A DNA stretch of 64,000 nucleotides from Protula sp. h YS-2021 (lineage: Eukaryota; Annelida; Polychaeta; Sabellida; Serpulidae): NCBI GenBank assembly GCA_949752745.1, contig OX457026.1, forward strand, positions 30,628,116 to 30,692,115. The letters run 5' to 3'. Numbering within the stretch: the stretch's first letter is position 1; each line of letters opens with the position of its first letter. The position numbers and the translations under genes were made by a program. Below are positions 16,801-30,800 of this stretch, piece after piece. The notes under the pieces are model-generated. The model was not told where the DNA came from, did not search any database, and saw only the letters and a program-made list of their open reading frames with translations.

Positions 16801-18400
16801 TACTGTAAGGACCGTTCATGCAGTTATCGTAGTGCTGAATGTTGAAGTCGTTTTGTATCTCGAACCTTCAACAAGTTTTCAGATGTTAGCCTTATCTATG
16901 ATTCTGTTTTATTTTAATGTAGTTGTGGTCACATTACTGAAATACAAGTGCTCATTTTAGAATTCTTCAATATTATATGTAGTTTTAATCGAAGTGATAT
17001 CTCCTTCTATGTGTAGATGACCCTTCCTAATTCTACAGTAACTTAATAATGCATTGTAACAATTTACCTATTTTTATTTTACCCGTTTTTATTATCAAAA
17101 TGTTTAATTTTATGTACATCTAAATATTCTTTTGATCTCGTAATGCTGGCTGTTATGATTGTAGCTAAACATGTGGCGATATGTTCGATAGTGCAGATTT
17201 AATATAATTTCATCATTTTTTATGTTCGATACTGCAGATTTTATATAATTTTGTCATATCTTATGTTCTGTTTTAGACTGTTTTATTTATTTTAGTAAAT
17301 TTCTAAATCGTATACAGTTATTTATATTTTACTTGTTTAATTCGAAGTCAGTAATGTGTCTATAAAATTGAAGTAACGAATACTGTAAGAGCTGTTCATG
17401 CAGTTATCGTAGCACTTAATGTTAAAGTCGTTTTGCATCTCGAACATTCAACAGATTCGCAGATGTTAGCCTTATCTATGATTCTGTTTTATTTTAATGT
17501 AGTTGTGGTCACATTACTGAAATATAAGTGCTCATTTTAGAATTCTTCAATATTATATGTAGTTTTAATCGAAGTGATATCTCCTTGTATGTTCAGTTGA
17601 CTCTTCCTAATTCTACAGTAATTTAATAATGCATTGTAACAATTTACCTATTTTTATCTTACCCGTTTGTATAATCAAAATGTTTAATTTTATGTACATC
17701 TAAATATTCTTTTGATCTCGTAATGCTGGCTGTTATGATTGTAGCTAAACAAGTGGCGATATGTTCGATAGTGCAGATTTTATATAATTTCATCATTTTT
17801 TTATGTTCGATACTGCAGATTTTATATAAATCTGTGATATCTTATGTTCTATTTTAGAATGTTTTATTTATTTTAGTAAATTTCTAAATCGTATAAAGTT
17901 ATTTATATTTTACTTGTTTAATGCGAAGTAAGTAATGTATCTATAAAATTGAAGTAACGAATACTGTAAGGACCGTTCATGCAGTTATCGTAGTGCTGAA
18001 TGTTGAAGTCGTTTTGTATCTCGAACCTTCAACAAGTTTTCAGATGTTAGCCTTATCTATGATTCTGTTTTATTTTAATGTAGTTGTGGTCACATTACTG
18101 AAATACAAGTGCTCATTTTAGAATTCTTCAATATTATATGTAGTTTTAATCGAAGTGATATCTCCTTGTATGTTCAGTTGACCCTTCCTAATTCTACAGT
18201 AATTTAACAATGCATTGTAACAATTTACCTATTTTTATTTTACCCGTTTTTATTATCAAAATGTTTAATTTTATGTACATCTAAATATTCTTTTGATCTC
18301 GTAATGCTGGCTTTTATGATTGTAGCTAAACATGTGGCGATATGTTCGATAGTGCAGATTTAATATCATTTCATCATTTTTTATGTTCGATACTGCAGAT
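13850..18400 (+). repeat. Dimer block repeated three times in the satellite
   Basis: The first monomer of the block has AATTCGAAGTCAGTAATGTG, AACAGATTCGCAG and TTGACTCTTCC. The second has ATAAATCTGTGATATC and CGTATAAAGTT. The pair begins near 13.85, 16.18 and 17.34 kb. The first two copies also share CCTTCTATGTGTAG further on (about 14.68 and 17.00 kb), while the third has the common form there. Offsets are about four and two monomers. Confidence 0.8.
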
Positions 18401-21400
18401 TTTATATAATTTTGTGATATCTTATGTTCTGTTTTAGACTGTTTTATTTATTTTAGTAAATTTCTAAATCGTATACAGTTATTTATATTTTACTTGTTTA
18501 ATTCGAAGTCAGTAATGTATCTATAAAATTTAAGTAACGAATACTGTAAGAGCTGTTCATGCAGTTATCGTAACACTTAATGTTAAAGTCGTTTTGCATC
18601 TCGAACATTCAACAGATTCGCAGATGTTAGCCTTATCTATGATTCTGTTTTATTTTAATGTAGTTGTGGTCACATTACTGAAAAACAAGTGCTCATTTTA
18701 GAATTCTTCAATATTGTATGTAGTTTTAATCGAAGTGATATCTCCTTGTATGTTCAGCTGGCCCTTGCTAATGTTACAGTAATTTAACAATGCATTGTAA
18801 TATTTTACCTATTTTTATTTTACCCGTTTTTATTATCAAAATGTTTAATTTTATGTACATCTAAATATTCTTTTGATCTCGTAATGCTGGCTTTTATGAT
18901 TGTAGCTAAACATGTGGCGATATGTTCGATAGTGCAGATTTAATATCATTTCATCATTTTTTATGTTCGATACTGCAGATTTTATATAATTTTGTGATAT
19001 CTTATGTTCTGTTTTAGACTGTTTTATTTATTTTAGTAAATTTCTAAATCGTATACAGTTATTTATATTTTACTTGTTTAATTCGAAGTCAGTAATGTAT
19101 CTATAAAATTTAAGTAACGAATACTGTAAGAGCTGTTCATGCAGTTATCGTAACACTTAATGTTAAAGTCGTTTTGCATCTCGAACATTCAACAGATTCG
19201 CAGATGTTAGCCTTATCTATGATTCTGTTTTATTTTAATGTAGTTGTGGTCACATTACTGAAATATAAGTGCTCATTTTAGAATTCTTCAATATTATATG
19301 TAGTTTTAATCGAAGTGATATCTCCTTGTATGTTCAGTTGACTCTTCCTAATTCTACAGTAATTTAACAATGCATTGTAACAATTTACCTATTTTTATCT
19401 TACCCGTTTTTATTATCAAAATGTTTAATTTTATGTACATCTAAATATTCTTTTGATCTCGTAATGCTGGCTGTTATGATTGTAGCTAAACAAGTGGCGA
19501 TATGTTCGATAGTGCAGATTTTATATAATTTCATCATTTTTTTATGTTCGATACTGCAGATTTTATATAAATTTGTGATATCTTATGTTCTATTTTAGAA
19601 TGTTTTATTTATTTTAGTAAATTTCTAAATCGTATACAGTTATTTATATTTTACTTGTTTAATGCGAAGTAAGTAATGTATCTATAAAATTGAAGTAACG
19701 AATACTGTAAGGACCGTTCATGCAGTTATCGTAGTGCTGAATGTTGAAGTCGCTTTGTATCTCGAACCTTCAACAAGTTTTCAGATGTTAGCCTTATCTA
19801 TGATTCTGTTTTATTTTAATGTAGTTGTGGTCACATTACTGAAATATAAGTGCTCATTTTAGAATTCTTCAATATTATATGTAGTTTTAATCGAAGTGAT
19901 ATCTCCTTGTATGTTCAGCTGACCCTTCCTAATTCTACAGTAATTTAACAATGCATTGTAACAATTTACCTATTTTTATTTTACCCGTTTTTATTATCAA
20001 AATGTTGAATTTTATGTACATCTAAATATACTTTTGAACTCGTAATGCTGGCTGTTATGATTGTAGCTAAATATGTAGCGATATGTTCGATAGTGCAGAT
20101 TTTATATAATTTCATCATTTTTTATGTTCGATAGTGCAGATTTTGTATAATTTTGTGATATCTTATGTTCTGTTTTAGACTGTTTTATTTATTTTAGTAA
20201 ATTTCTAAATCGTACAGTTATTTATATTTTACTTGTTTAATGCGAAGTCAGTAATGTATCTATAAAATTGAAGTAACGAATACTGTAAAGGCTGTTCATG
20301 CAGTTATCGTAGCGCTGAATGTTGAAGTCGTTTTGTATCTCGAACATTCAACAAGTTTTCAGATGTTAGCCTTATCTATGATTCTGTTTTATTTTAATGT
20401 AGTTGTGGTCACATTACTGAAATATAAGTGCTCATTTTAGAATTCTTCAATATTATATGTAGTTTTAATCGAAGTGATATCTCCTTGTATGTTCAGCTGA
20501 CCCTTCCTAATTCTACAGTAATTTAACAATGCATTGTAGCAATTTACCTATTTTTATTTTACCCGTTTTTATTATCAAAATGTTTAATTTTATGTACATC
20601 TAAATATTCTTTTGATCTCGTAATGCTGGCTGTTATGATTGTAGCTAAATATGTAGCGATATGTTCGATAGTGCAGATTTTATATAATTTCATCATTTTT
20701 TATGTTCGATACTGCAGATTTTGTATAATTTTGTCATATCTTATGTTCTGTTTTAGACTGTTTTATTTATTTTAGTAAATTTCTAAATCGTACAGTTATT
20801 TATATTTTACTTGTTTAATGCGAAGTCAGTAATGTATCTATAAAATTGAAGTAACGAATACTGTAAGGACTGTTCATGCAGTTATCGTAGCGCTTAATGT
20901 TAAAGTCGTTTTGTATCTCGAACATTCAACAAGTTTTCAGATGTTAGCCTTATCTATGATTCTGTTTTATTTTAATGTAGTTGTGGTCACATTACTGAAA
21001 TATAAGTGCTCATTTTAGAATTCTTCAATATTATATGTAGTTTTAATCGAAGTGATATCTCCTTGTATGTTCAGCTGACCCTTCCTAATTCTACAGTAAT
21101 TTAACAATGCATTGTAGCAATTTACCTATTTTTATTTTACCCGTTTTTATTATCAAAATGTTTAATTTTATGTACATCTAAATATTCTTTTGATCTCGTA
21201 ATGCTGGCTGTTATGATTGTAGCTAAACATGTGGTGATATGTTCGATAGTGCAGATTTTATATAATTTCATCATTTTTTATGTTCGATACTGCAGATTTT
21301 ATATAATTTTGTGATATCTTATGTTCTGTTTTAGACTGTTTTATTTATTTTAGTAAATTTCTAAATCGTATACAGTTATTTATATTTTACTTGTTTAATT

Positions 21401-22029
21401 CGAAGTCAGTAATGTATCTATAAAATTGAAGTAACGAATACTGTAAGTACTGATCATGCAGCTATCGTAGCGCTGAATGTTGAAGTCGTTTTGTATCTCG
21501 AACATTCAACAAGTTTTCAGATGTTAGCCTTATCTATGATTCTGTTTTATTTTAATGTAGTTGTGGTCACATTACTGAAATATAAGTGCTCATTTTAGAA
21601 TTCTTCAATATTATATGTAGTTTTAATCGAAGTGATATCTCCTTGTATGTTCAGCTGACCCTTCCTAATTCTACAGTAATTTAACAATGCATTGTAACAA
21701 TTTACCTATTTTTATTTTACCCGTTTTTATTATCAAAATGTTTAATTTTATGTACATCTAAATATACTTTTGATCTCGTAATGCTGGCTGTTATGATTGT
21801 AGCTAAACATGTGGCGATATGTTCGATAGTGCAGATTTTATATAATTTCATCATTTTTTTATGTTCAATACTGCAGATTTTATATAATTTTGTGATATCT
21901 TATGTTCTGTTTTAGACTGTTTTATTTATTTTAGTAAATTTCTAAATCGTACAGTTATTTATATTTTACTTGTTTAATGCGAAGTCAGTAATGTATCTAT
22001 AAAATTGAAGTAACGAATACTGTAAGGGC

Positions 22030-24350
22030 TGTTCATGCAGTTATCGTAGCGCTGAATGTTGAAGTCGTTTTGTATCTCGAACATTCAACAAGTTTTCAGA
22101 TGTTAGCCTTACCTATGATTCTGTTTTATTTTAATATAGTTGTGGTCACATTACTGAAATATAAGTGCTCATTTTAGAATTCTTCAATATTATATGTAGT
22201 TTTAATCGAAGTGATATCTCCTTGTATGTTCAGCTGACCCTTCCTAATTCCACAGTAATTTAACAATGCATTGTAGCAATTTACCTATTTTTATTTTACC
22301 CGTTTTTATTATCAAAATGTTTAATTTTATGTACATCTAAATATTCTTTTGATCTCGTAATGCTGGCTGTTATGATTGTAGCTAAACATGTGGCGATATG
22401 TTCGATAGTGCAGATTTTATATAATTTCATCATTTTATTATGTTCAATACTGCAGATTTTATATAATTTTGTGATATCTTATGTTCTGTTTTAGACTGTT
22501 TTATTTATTTTAGCAAATTTCTAAATCGTACAGTTATTTATATTTTACTTGTTTAATGCGAAGTCAGTAATGTATCTATAAAATTGAAGTAACGAATACT
22601 GTAAGGACTGTTCATGCAGTTATCGTTGCGTTTAATGTTAAAGTCGTTTTATATGTCGAACATTCAACAAGTTTTCAGATGTTAGCCTTACCTATGATTC
22701 TGTTTTATTTTAATGTAGTTGTGGTCACATTACTGAAATATAAGTGCTCATTTTAGAATTCTTCAATATTATATGTAGTTTTAATCGAAGTGATATCTCC
22801 TTGTATGTTCAGCTGACCCTTCCTAATTCTACAGTAATTTAACAATGCATTGTAACAATTTACCTATTTTTATTTTACCCGTTTTTATTATCAAAATGTT
22901 TAATTTTATGTAAATCTAAATATTCTTTTGATCTCGTAATTCTGGCTGTTATGATTGTAGCTAAACATGTAGCGATATGTTCGATAGTGCAGATTTTATA
23001 TAATTTCATCATTTTTTATGTTCGATACTGCAGATTTTATATAATTTTGTGATATCTTATGTTCTGTGTTAGACTGTTTTATTTATTTTAGTAAATTTCT
23101 AAATCGTATACAGTTATTTATATTTTACTTGTTTAATGCGAAGTCAGTAATGTATCTATAAAATTGAAGTAACGAATACTGTAAGGGCTGTTCATGCAGT
23201 TATCGTAGCGCTGAATGTTGAAGTCGTTTTGTATCTCGAACATTCAACAAGTTTTCAGATGTTAGCCTTACCTATGATTCTGTTTTATTTTAATATAGTT
23301 GTGGTCACATTACTGAAATATAAGTGCTCATTTTAGAATTCTTCAATATTATATGTAGTTTTAATCGAAGTGATATCTCCTTGTATGTTCAGCTGACCCT
23401 TCCTAATTCCACAGTAATTTAACAATGCATTGTAGCAATTTACCTATTTTTATTTTACCCGTTTTTATTATCAAAATGTTTAATTTTATGTACATCTAAA
23501 TATTCTTTTGATCTCGTAATGCTGGCTGTTATGATTGTAGCTAAACATGTGGCGATATGTTCGATAGTGCAGATTTTATATAATTTCATCATTTTATTAT
23601 GTTTAATACTGCAGATTTTATATAATTTTGTGATATCTTATGTTCTGTTTTAGACTGTTTTATTTATTTTAGCAAATTTCTAAATCGTACAGTTATTTAT
23701 ATTTTACTTGTTTAATGCGAAGTCAGTAATGTATCTATAAAATTGAAGTAACGAATACTGTAAGGACTGTTCATGCAGTTATCGTTGCGTTTAATGTTAA
23801 AGTCGTTTTATATGTCGAACATTCAACAAGTTTTCAGATGTTAGCCTTACCTATGATTCTGTTTTATTTTAATGTAGTTGTGGTCACATTACTGAAATAT
23901 AAGTGCTCATTTTAGAATTCTTCAATATTATATGTAGTTTTAATCGAAGTGATATCTCCTTGTATGTTCAGCTGACCCTTCCTAATTCTACAGTAATTTA
24001 ACAATGCATTGTAACAATTTACCTATTTTTATTTTACCCGTTTTTATTATCAAAATGTTTAATTTTATGTAAATCTAAATATTCTTTTGATCTCGTAATT
24101 CTGGCTGTTATGATTGTAGCTAAACATGTAGCGATATGTTCGATAGTGCAGATTTTATATAATTTCATCACTTTTTTGTGTTCGATACTGCAGATTTTAT
24201 ATAATTTTGTGATATCTTATGTTCTGTTTTAGACTGTTTTATTTATTTTAGTAAATTTCTAAATCGTATACAGTTATTTATATTTTACTTGTTTAATGCG
24301 AAGTCAGTAATGTATCTATAAAATTGAAGTAACGAATACTGTAAGGGCTG
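22030..24350 (+). repeat. Dimeric higher-order repeat, two adjacent ~1,158-bp blocks
   Basis: Two neighbouring monomers share a distinctive set of variants: TTAATATAG, AATTCCACAG, TTGTAGCAATTT, ATTTTATTATG, GCAAATTTC, TTATCGTTGCG and TATATGTCGAAC. The set appears at about 22.1-22.7 kb and again in the same order at about 23.3-23.8 kb. This shows a two-monomer duplication more recent than the spread of the single monomer. Confidence 0.85.
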
Positions 24351-25099
24351 TTCATGCAGTTATCGTAGCGCTGAATGTTAAAGTCGTTTTGTATCTCGAA
24401 CATTCAACAAGTTTTCAGATGTTAGCCTTACCTATGATTCTGTTTTATTTTAATATAGTTGTGGTCACATTATTGAAATATAAGTGCTCATTTTAGAATT
24501 CTTCAATATTCTATGTAGTTTAAATCGAAATGATATCTCCTTGTATGTTCAGCTGACCCTTCCTAATTCTACAGTAATTTAACAATGCATTGTAACAATT
24601 TACCTATTTTTATTTTACTCGTTTATATTATCAAAATGTTTAATTTTATGTACATCTAAATATTCTTTTGATCTCGTAATGCTGGCTGTTATGATTGTAG
24701 CTAAATATGTTTCGATATGTTCGATAGTGCAGATTTTATATAATTTCATCATTTTTTATGTTCGATACTGCAGATTTTATATAATTTTGTTATATCTTAT
24801 GTTCTGTTTTAGACTGTTTTATTTATTTTAGTAAATTTCTAAATCGTATACAGTTATTTATATTTTACTTGTTTAATGCGAAGTCACTAATGTATCTATA
24901 AAATTGAAGTAACGAATACTGTAAGGGCTGTTCATGCAGTTATCGTAGCGCTGAATGTTGAAGTCGTTTTGTATCTCGAACATTCAACAAGTTTTCAGAT
25001 GTTAGCCTTACCTATGATTCTGTTTTATTTTAATATAGTTGTGGTCACATTATTGAAATATAAGTGCTCATTTTAGAATTCTTCAATATTCTATGTAGT

Positions 25100-27800
25100 T
25101 TTAATCGAAGTGATATCTCCTTGTATGTTCAGCTGACCCTTCCTACCTAATTCTACAGTAATTTAACAATGCATTGTAACAATTTACCTATTTTTATTTT
25201 ACCCGTTTTTATTATCAAAATGTTGAATTTTATGTGCATCTAAATATTCTTTTGATCTCGTAATACTGGCTGTTATGATTTTATCTAAACATGTGGCGAT
25301 CTATTCGATAGTGCAGATTTTATATAGTTTCATCATTTTTTTATGTTCGATACTGCAGATTTTATATAATTTTGTGATATCTTATGTTCTGTTTTAGACT
25401 GTTTTATTTATTTTAGTAAATTCTAAATCGTATACAGTTATTTATATTTTACTTGTTTAATGAGAAGTCAGTAATGTATCTATAAAATTGAAGTAACGAA
25501 TACTGTAAGGGCTGTTCATGCAGCTATCGTAGCGCTGAATGTTGAAGTCGTTTTGTATCTCGAACATTCAACAAGTTTTCAGATGTTAGCCTTACCTATG
25601 ATTCTGTTTTATTTTAATGTAGTTGTGGTCACATTACTGAAATATAAGTGCTCATTTTAGAATTCTTCAATATTATATGTAGTTTTAATCGAAGTGATAT
25701 CTCCTTGTTTGTTCAGCTGACCCTTCCTAATTCTACAGTAATTTAACAATGCATTGTAGCAATTTACCTATTTTTATTTTACCCGTTTATATTATCAAAA
25801 TGTTTAATTTTATGTACATCTAAATATTCTTTTGATCTCGTAATGCTGGCTGTTATGATTGTAGCAAAATATGTGGCGATATGTTCGATAGTGCAGATTT
25901 TATATAATTTCATCATTTTTTATGTTCGATACTGCAGATTTTATATAATTTTGTTATATCTTATGTTCTGTTTTAGACTGTTTTATTTATTTTAGTAAAT
26001 TTCTAAATCGTATACAGTTATTTATATTTTACTTGTTTAATGCGAAGTCACTAATGTATCTATAAAATTGAAGTAACGAATACTGTAAGGGCTGTTCATG
26101 CAGTTATCGTAGCGCTGAATGTTGAAGTCGTTTTGTATCTCGAACATTCAACAAGTTTTCAGATGTTAGCCTTACCTATGATTCTGTTTTATTTTAATAT
26201 AGTTGTGGTCACATTATTGAAATATAAGTGCTCATTTTAGAATTCTTCAATATTCTATGTAGTTTTAATGGAAGTGATATCTCCTTGTATGTTCAGCTGA
26301 CCCTTCCTACCTAATTCTACAGTAATTTAACAATGCATTGTAACAATTTACCTATTTTTATTTTACCCGTTTTTATTATCAAAATGTTGAATTTTATGTA
26401 CATCTAAATATTCTTTTGATCTCGTAATACTGGCTGTTATGATTTTATCTAAACATGTGGCGATCTATTCGATAGTGCAGATTTTATATAGTTTCATCAT
26501 TTTTTTATGTTCGATACTGCAGATTTTATATAATTTTGTGATATCTTATGTTCTGTTTTAGACTGTTTTATTTATTTTAGTAAATTCTAAATCGTATACA
26601 GTTATTTATATTTTACTTGTTTAATGAGAAGTCAGTAATGTATCTATAAAATTGAAGTAACGAATACTGTAAGGGCTGTTCATGCAGCTATCGTAGCGCT
26701 GAATGTTGAAGTCGTTTTGTATCTCGAACATTCAACAAGTTCTCAGATGTTAGCCTTATCTATGATTCTGTTTTATTTTAATGTAGTTGTGGTCACATTA
26801 CTGAAATATAAGTGCTCATTTTAGAATTCTTCAATATTATATGTAGTTTTAATCGAAGTGATATCTCCTTGTTTGTTCAGCTGACCCTTCCTAATTCTAC
26901 AGTAATTTAACAATGCATTGTAGCAATTTACCTATTTTTATTTTACCCGTTTATATTATCAAAATCTTTAATTTTATGTACATCTAAATATTCTTTTGAT
27001 CTCGTAATGCTGGCTGTTATGATTGTAGCAAAATATGTGGCGATATGTTCGATAGTGCAGATTTTATATAATTTCATCATTTTTTTATGTTCGATACTGC
27101 AGATTTTATATAATTTTGTGATATCTTATGTTCTGTTTTAGACTGTTTTATTTATTTTAGTAAATTTCTAGATCGTATACAGTTATTTATATTTTACTTG
27201 TTTAATGAGAAGTCAGTAATGTATCTATAAAATTGAAGTAACGAATACTGTAAGGGCTGTTCATGCAGCTATCGTAGCGCTGAATGTTGAAGTCGTTTTG
27301 TATCTCGAACATTCAACAAGTTTTCAGATGTTAGCCTTATCTATGATTCTGTTTTATTTTAATGTAGTTGTGGTCACATTACTGAAATATAAGTGCTCAT
27401 TTTAGAATTCTTCAATATTATATGTAGTTTTAATCGAAGTGATATCTCCTTGTTTGTTCAGCTGACCCTTCCTAATTCTACAGTAATTTAACAATGCATT
27501 GTAGCAATTTACCTATTTTTATTTTACCCGTTTATATTATCAAAATCTTTAATTTTATGTACATCTAAATATTCTTTTGATCTCGTAATGCTGGCTGTTA
27601 TGATTGTAGCAAAATATGTGGCGATATGTTCGATAGTGCAGATTTTATATAATTTCATCATTTTTTTATGTTCGATACTGCAGATTTTATATAATTTTGT
27701 GATATCTTATGTTCTGTTTTAGACTGTTTTATTTATTTTAGTAAATTTCTAGATCGTATACAGTTATTTATATTTTACTTGTTTAATGCGAAGTCAGTAA
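25100..27800 (+). repeat. Second dimer duplication plus two near-identical monomers
   Basis: A 4-bp insertion (CCTACCTAATTC) together with TTATCTAAACATG and GATCTATTCG occurs at about 25.14-25.30 kb and again at about 26.31-26.47 kb, 1,164 bp apart. The next monomers share AAATCTTTAATT and CTAGATCGTATAC at about 26.96/27.17 and 27.54/27.75 kb, 581 bp apart. Both single-monomer and two-monomer duplications have therefore occurred recently. Confidence 0.8.
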
Positions 27801-30800
27801 TGTATCTATAAAATTGAAGTAACGAATACTGTAAGGGCTGTTCATGCAGTTATCGTAGCGCTGAATGTTGAAGTCGTTTTGTATCTCGAACATTCAACAA
27901 GTTTTCAGATGTTAGCCTTACCTATGATTCTGTTTTATTTTAATATAGTTGTGGTCACATTATTGAAATACAAGTGCTCATTTTAGAATTGTTCAATATT
28001 ATATGTAGTTTTAATCGAAGTGATATCTCCTTGTATGTTCAGCTGACCCTTCCTAATTCTACAGTAATTTAACAATGCATTGTAACAATTTACCTATTTT
28101 TATTTTACCCGTTTTTATTATCAAAATGTTTAATTTTATGTTCATCTAAATATTCTTTTGATCTCGTAATGCTGGCTGTTATGATTGTAGCTAAACATGT
28201 GGCGATATGTTCGATAGTGCAGATTTTATATAATTTCATCATTTTTTTTTGTTCGATACTGCAGATTTTATATAATTTTGTGATATCTTATGTTCTGTTT
28301 TAGACTGTTTTATTTATTTTAGTAAATTTCTAAATCGTATACAGTTATTTATATTTTACTTGTTTAATGCGAAGTCAGTAATGTATCTATAAAATTGAAG
28401 TAACGAATACTGTAAGGGCTGTTCATGCAGTTATCGTAGCGCTGAATGTTGAAGTCGTTTTGTATCTCGAACAATCAACAAGTTTTCAGATGTTAGCCTT
28501 ACCTATGATTCTGTTTTATTTTAATATAGTTGTGGTCACATTACTGAAATACAAGTGCTCATTTTAGAATTCTTCAATATTATATGTAGTTTTAATGGAA
28601 GTGATATCTCCTTGTATGTTCAGCTGACCCTTCCTAATTCTACAGTAATTTAACAATGCATTGTAACAATTTACCTATTTTTATTTTACCCGTTTTTATT
28701 ATCAAAATGTTTAATTTTATGTTCATCTAAATATTCTTTTGATCTCGTAATGCTGGCTGTTATGATTGTAGCTAAACATGTGGCGATATGTTCGATAGTG
28801 CAGATTTTATATAATTTCATCATTTCGTATGTTCGTTACTGCAGATTTTATATAATTTTGTGATATCTTATGTTCTGTTTTAGACTGTTTTATTTATTTT
28901 AGTGAATTTCTAAATCGTATACAGTTATTTATATTTTACTTGTTTAATGCGAAGTCAGTAATGTATCTATAAAATTGAAGTAACGAATACTGTAAGGACT
29001 GTTCATGCAGTTATCGTAGCGCTTAATGTTAAAGTCGTTTGTATCTCGAACATTCAACAAGTTTTCAGATGTTAGCCTTACCTATGATTCTGTTTTATTT
29101 TAATATAGTTGTGGTCACATTACTGAATATAAGTGCTCATTTTAGATTTCTTCAATATTATATGTAGTTTTAATCGAAGTGATATCTCCTTGCATGTTCA
29201 GCTGACCCTTCCTAATTCTACAGTAATTTAACAATGCATTGTAACAATTTACCTATTTTTATTTTACCCGTTTTTATTATCAAAATGTTTAATTTTATGT
29301 ACATCTAAATATTCTTTTGATCTCGTAATGCTGGCTGTTATGATTGTAGCTAAACATGTGGCGATATGTTCGATAGTGCAGATTTTATATAATTTCATCA
29401 TTTTTTTATGTTCGATACTGCAGATTTTATATAATTTTGTGATATCTTATGTTCTGTTTTAGACTGTTTTATTTATTTTAGTAAATTTCTTAAACGTATA
29501 CAGTTATTTATATTTTACTTGTTTAATGCGAAGTCAGTAATGTATCTATAAAATTGAAGTAACGAATACTATAAGGGCTGTTCATGCAGTTATCGTAGCG
29601 CTGAATGTTGAAGTCGTTTTGTATCTCGAACATTCAACAAGTTTTCAGATGTTAGCCTTACCTATGATTCTGTTTTATTTTAATATAGTTGTGGTCACAT
29701 TATTGAAATATAAGTGCTCATTTTAGAATTGTTCAATATTATATGTAGTTTTAATCGAAGTGATATCTCCTTGTATGTTCAGCTGACCCTTCCTAATTCT
29801 ACAGTAATTTAACAATGCATTGTAACAATTTACCTATTTTTATTTTACCCGTTTTTATTATCAAAATGTTTAATTTTATGTACATCTAAATATTCTTTTG
29901 ATCTCGTAATGCTGGCTGTTATGATTGTAGCTAAACATGTGGCGATATGTTCAATAGTGCAGATTTTATATAATTTCATCATTTTTTTATGTTCGATACT
30001 GCAGATTTTATATAATTTTGTGATATCTTATGTTCTGTTTTAGACTGTTTTATTTATTTTAGTAAATTTCTTAATCGTATACAGTTATTTATATTTTACT
30101 TGTTTAATGCGAAGTCAGTAATGTATCTATAAAATTGAAGTAACGAATACTGTAAGGGCTGTTCATGCAGTTATCGTAGCGCTGAATGTTGAAGTCGTTT
30201 TGTATCTCGAACATTCAACAAGTTTTCAGATGTTAGCCTTACCTATGATTCTGTTTTATTTTAATATAGTTGTGGTCACATTATTGAAATATAAGTGCTC
30301 ATTTTAGAATTGTTCAACATTATATGTAGTTTTAATCGAAGTGATATCTCCTTGTATATTTAGCTGACCCTTCCTAATTCTACAGTAATTTAACAATGCA
30401 TTGTAACAATTTACCTATTTTTATTTTACCCGTTTTTATTATCAAAATGTTTAATTTTATGTACATCTAAATATTCTTTTGATCTCGTAATGCTGGCTGT
30501 TATGATTGTAGCTAAACATGTAGCGATAGGTTCGATAGTGCAGATTTTATATAATTTCATCATTTTTTTTTGTTCGATACTGCAGATTTTATATAATTTT
30601 GTGATATCTTATGTTCTGTTTTAGACTGTTTTATTTATTTTAGTAAATTTCTAAATCGTATACAGTTATTTATATTTTACTTGTTTAATGCGAAGTCAGT
30701 AATGTATCTATAAAATTGAAGTAACGAATACTGTAAGGGCTGTTCATGCAGTTATCGTAGCGCTGAATGTTGAAGTCGTTTTGTATCTCGAACATTCAAC

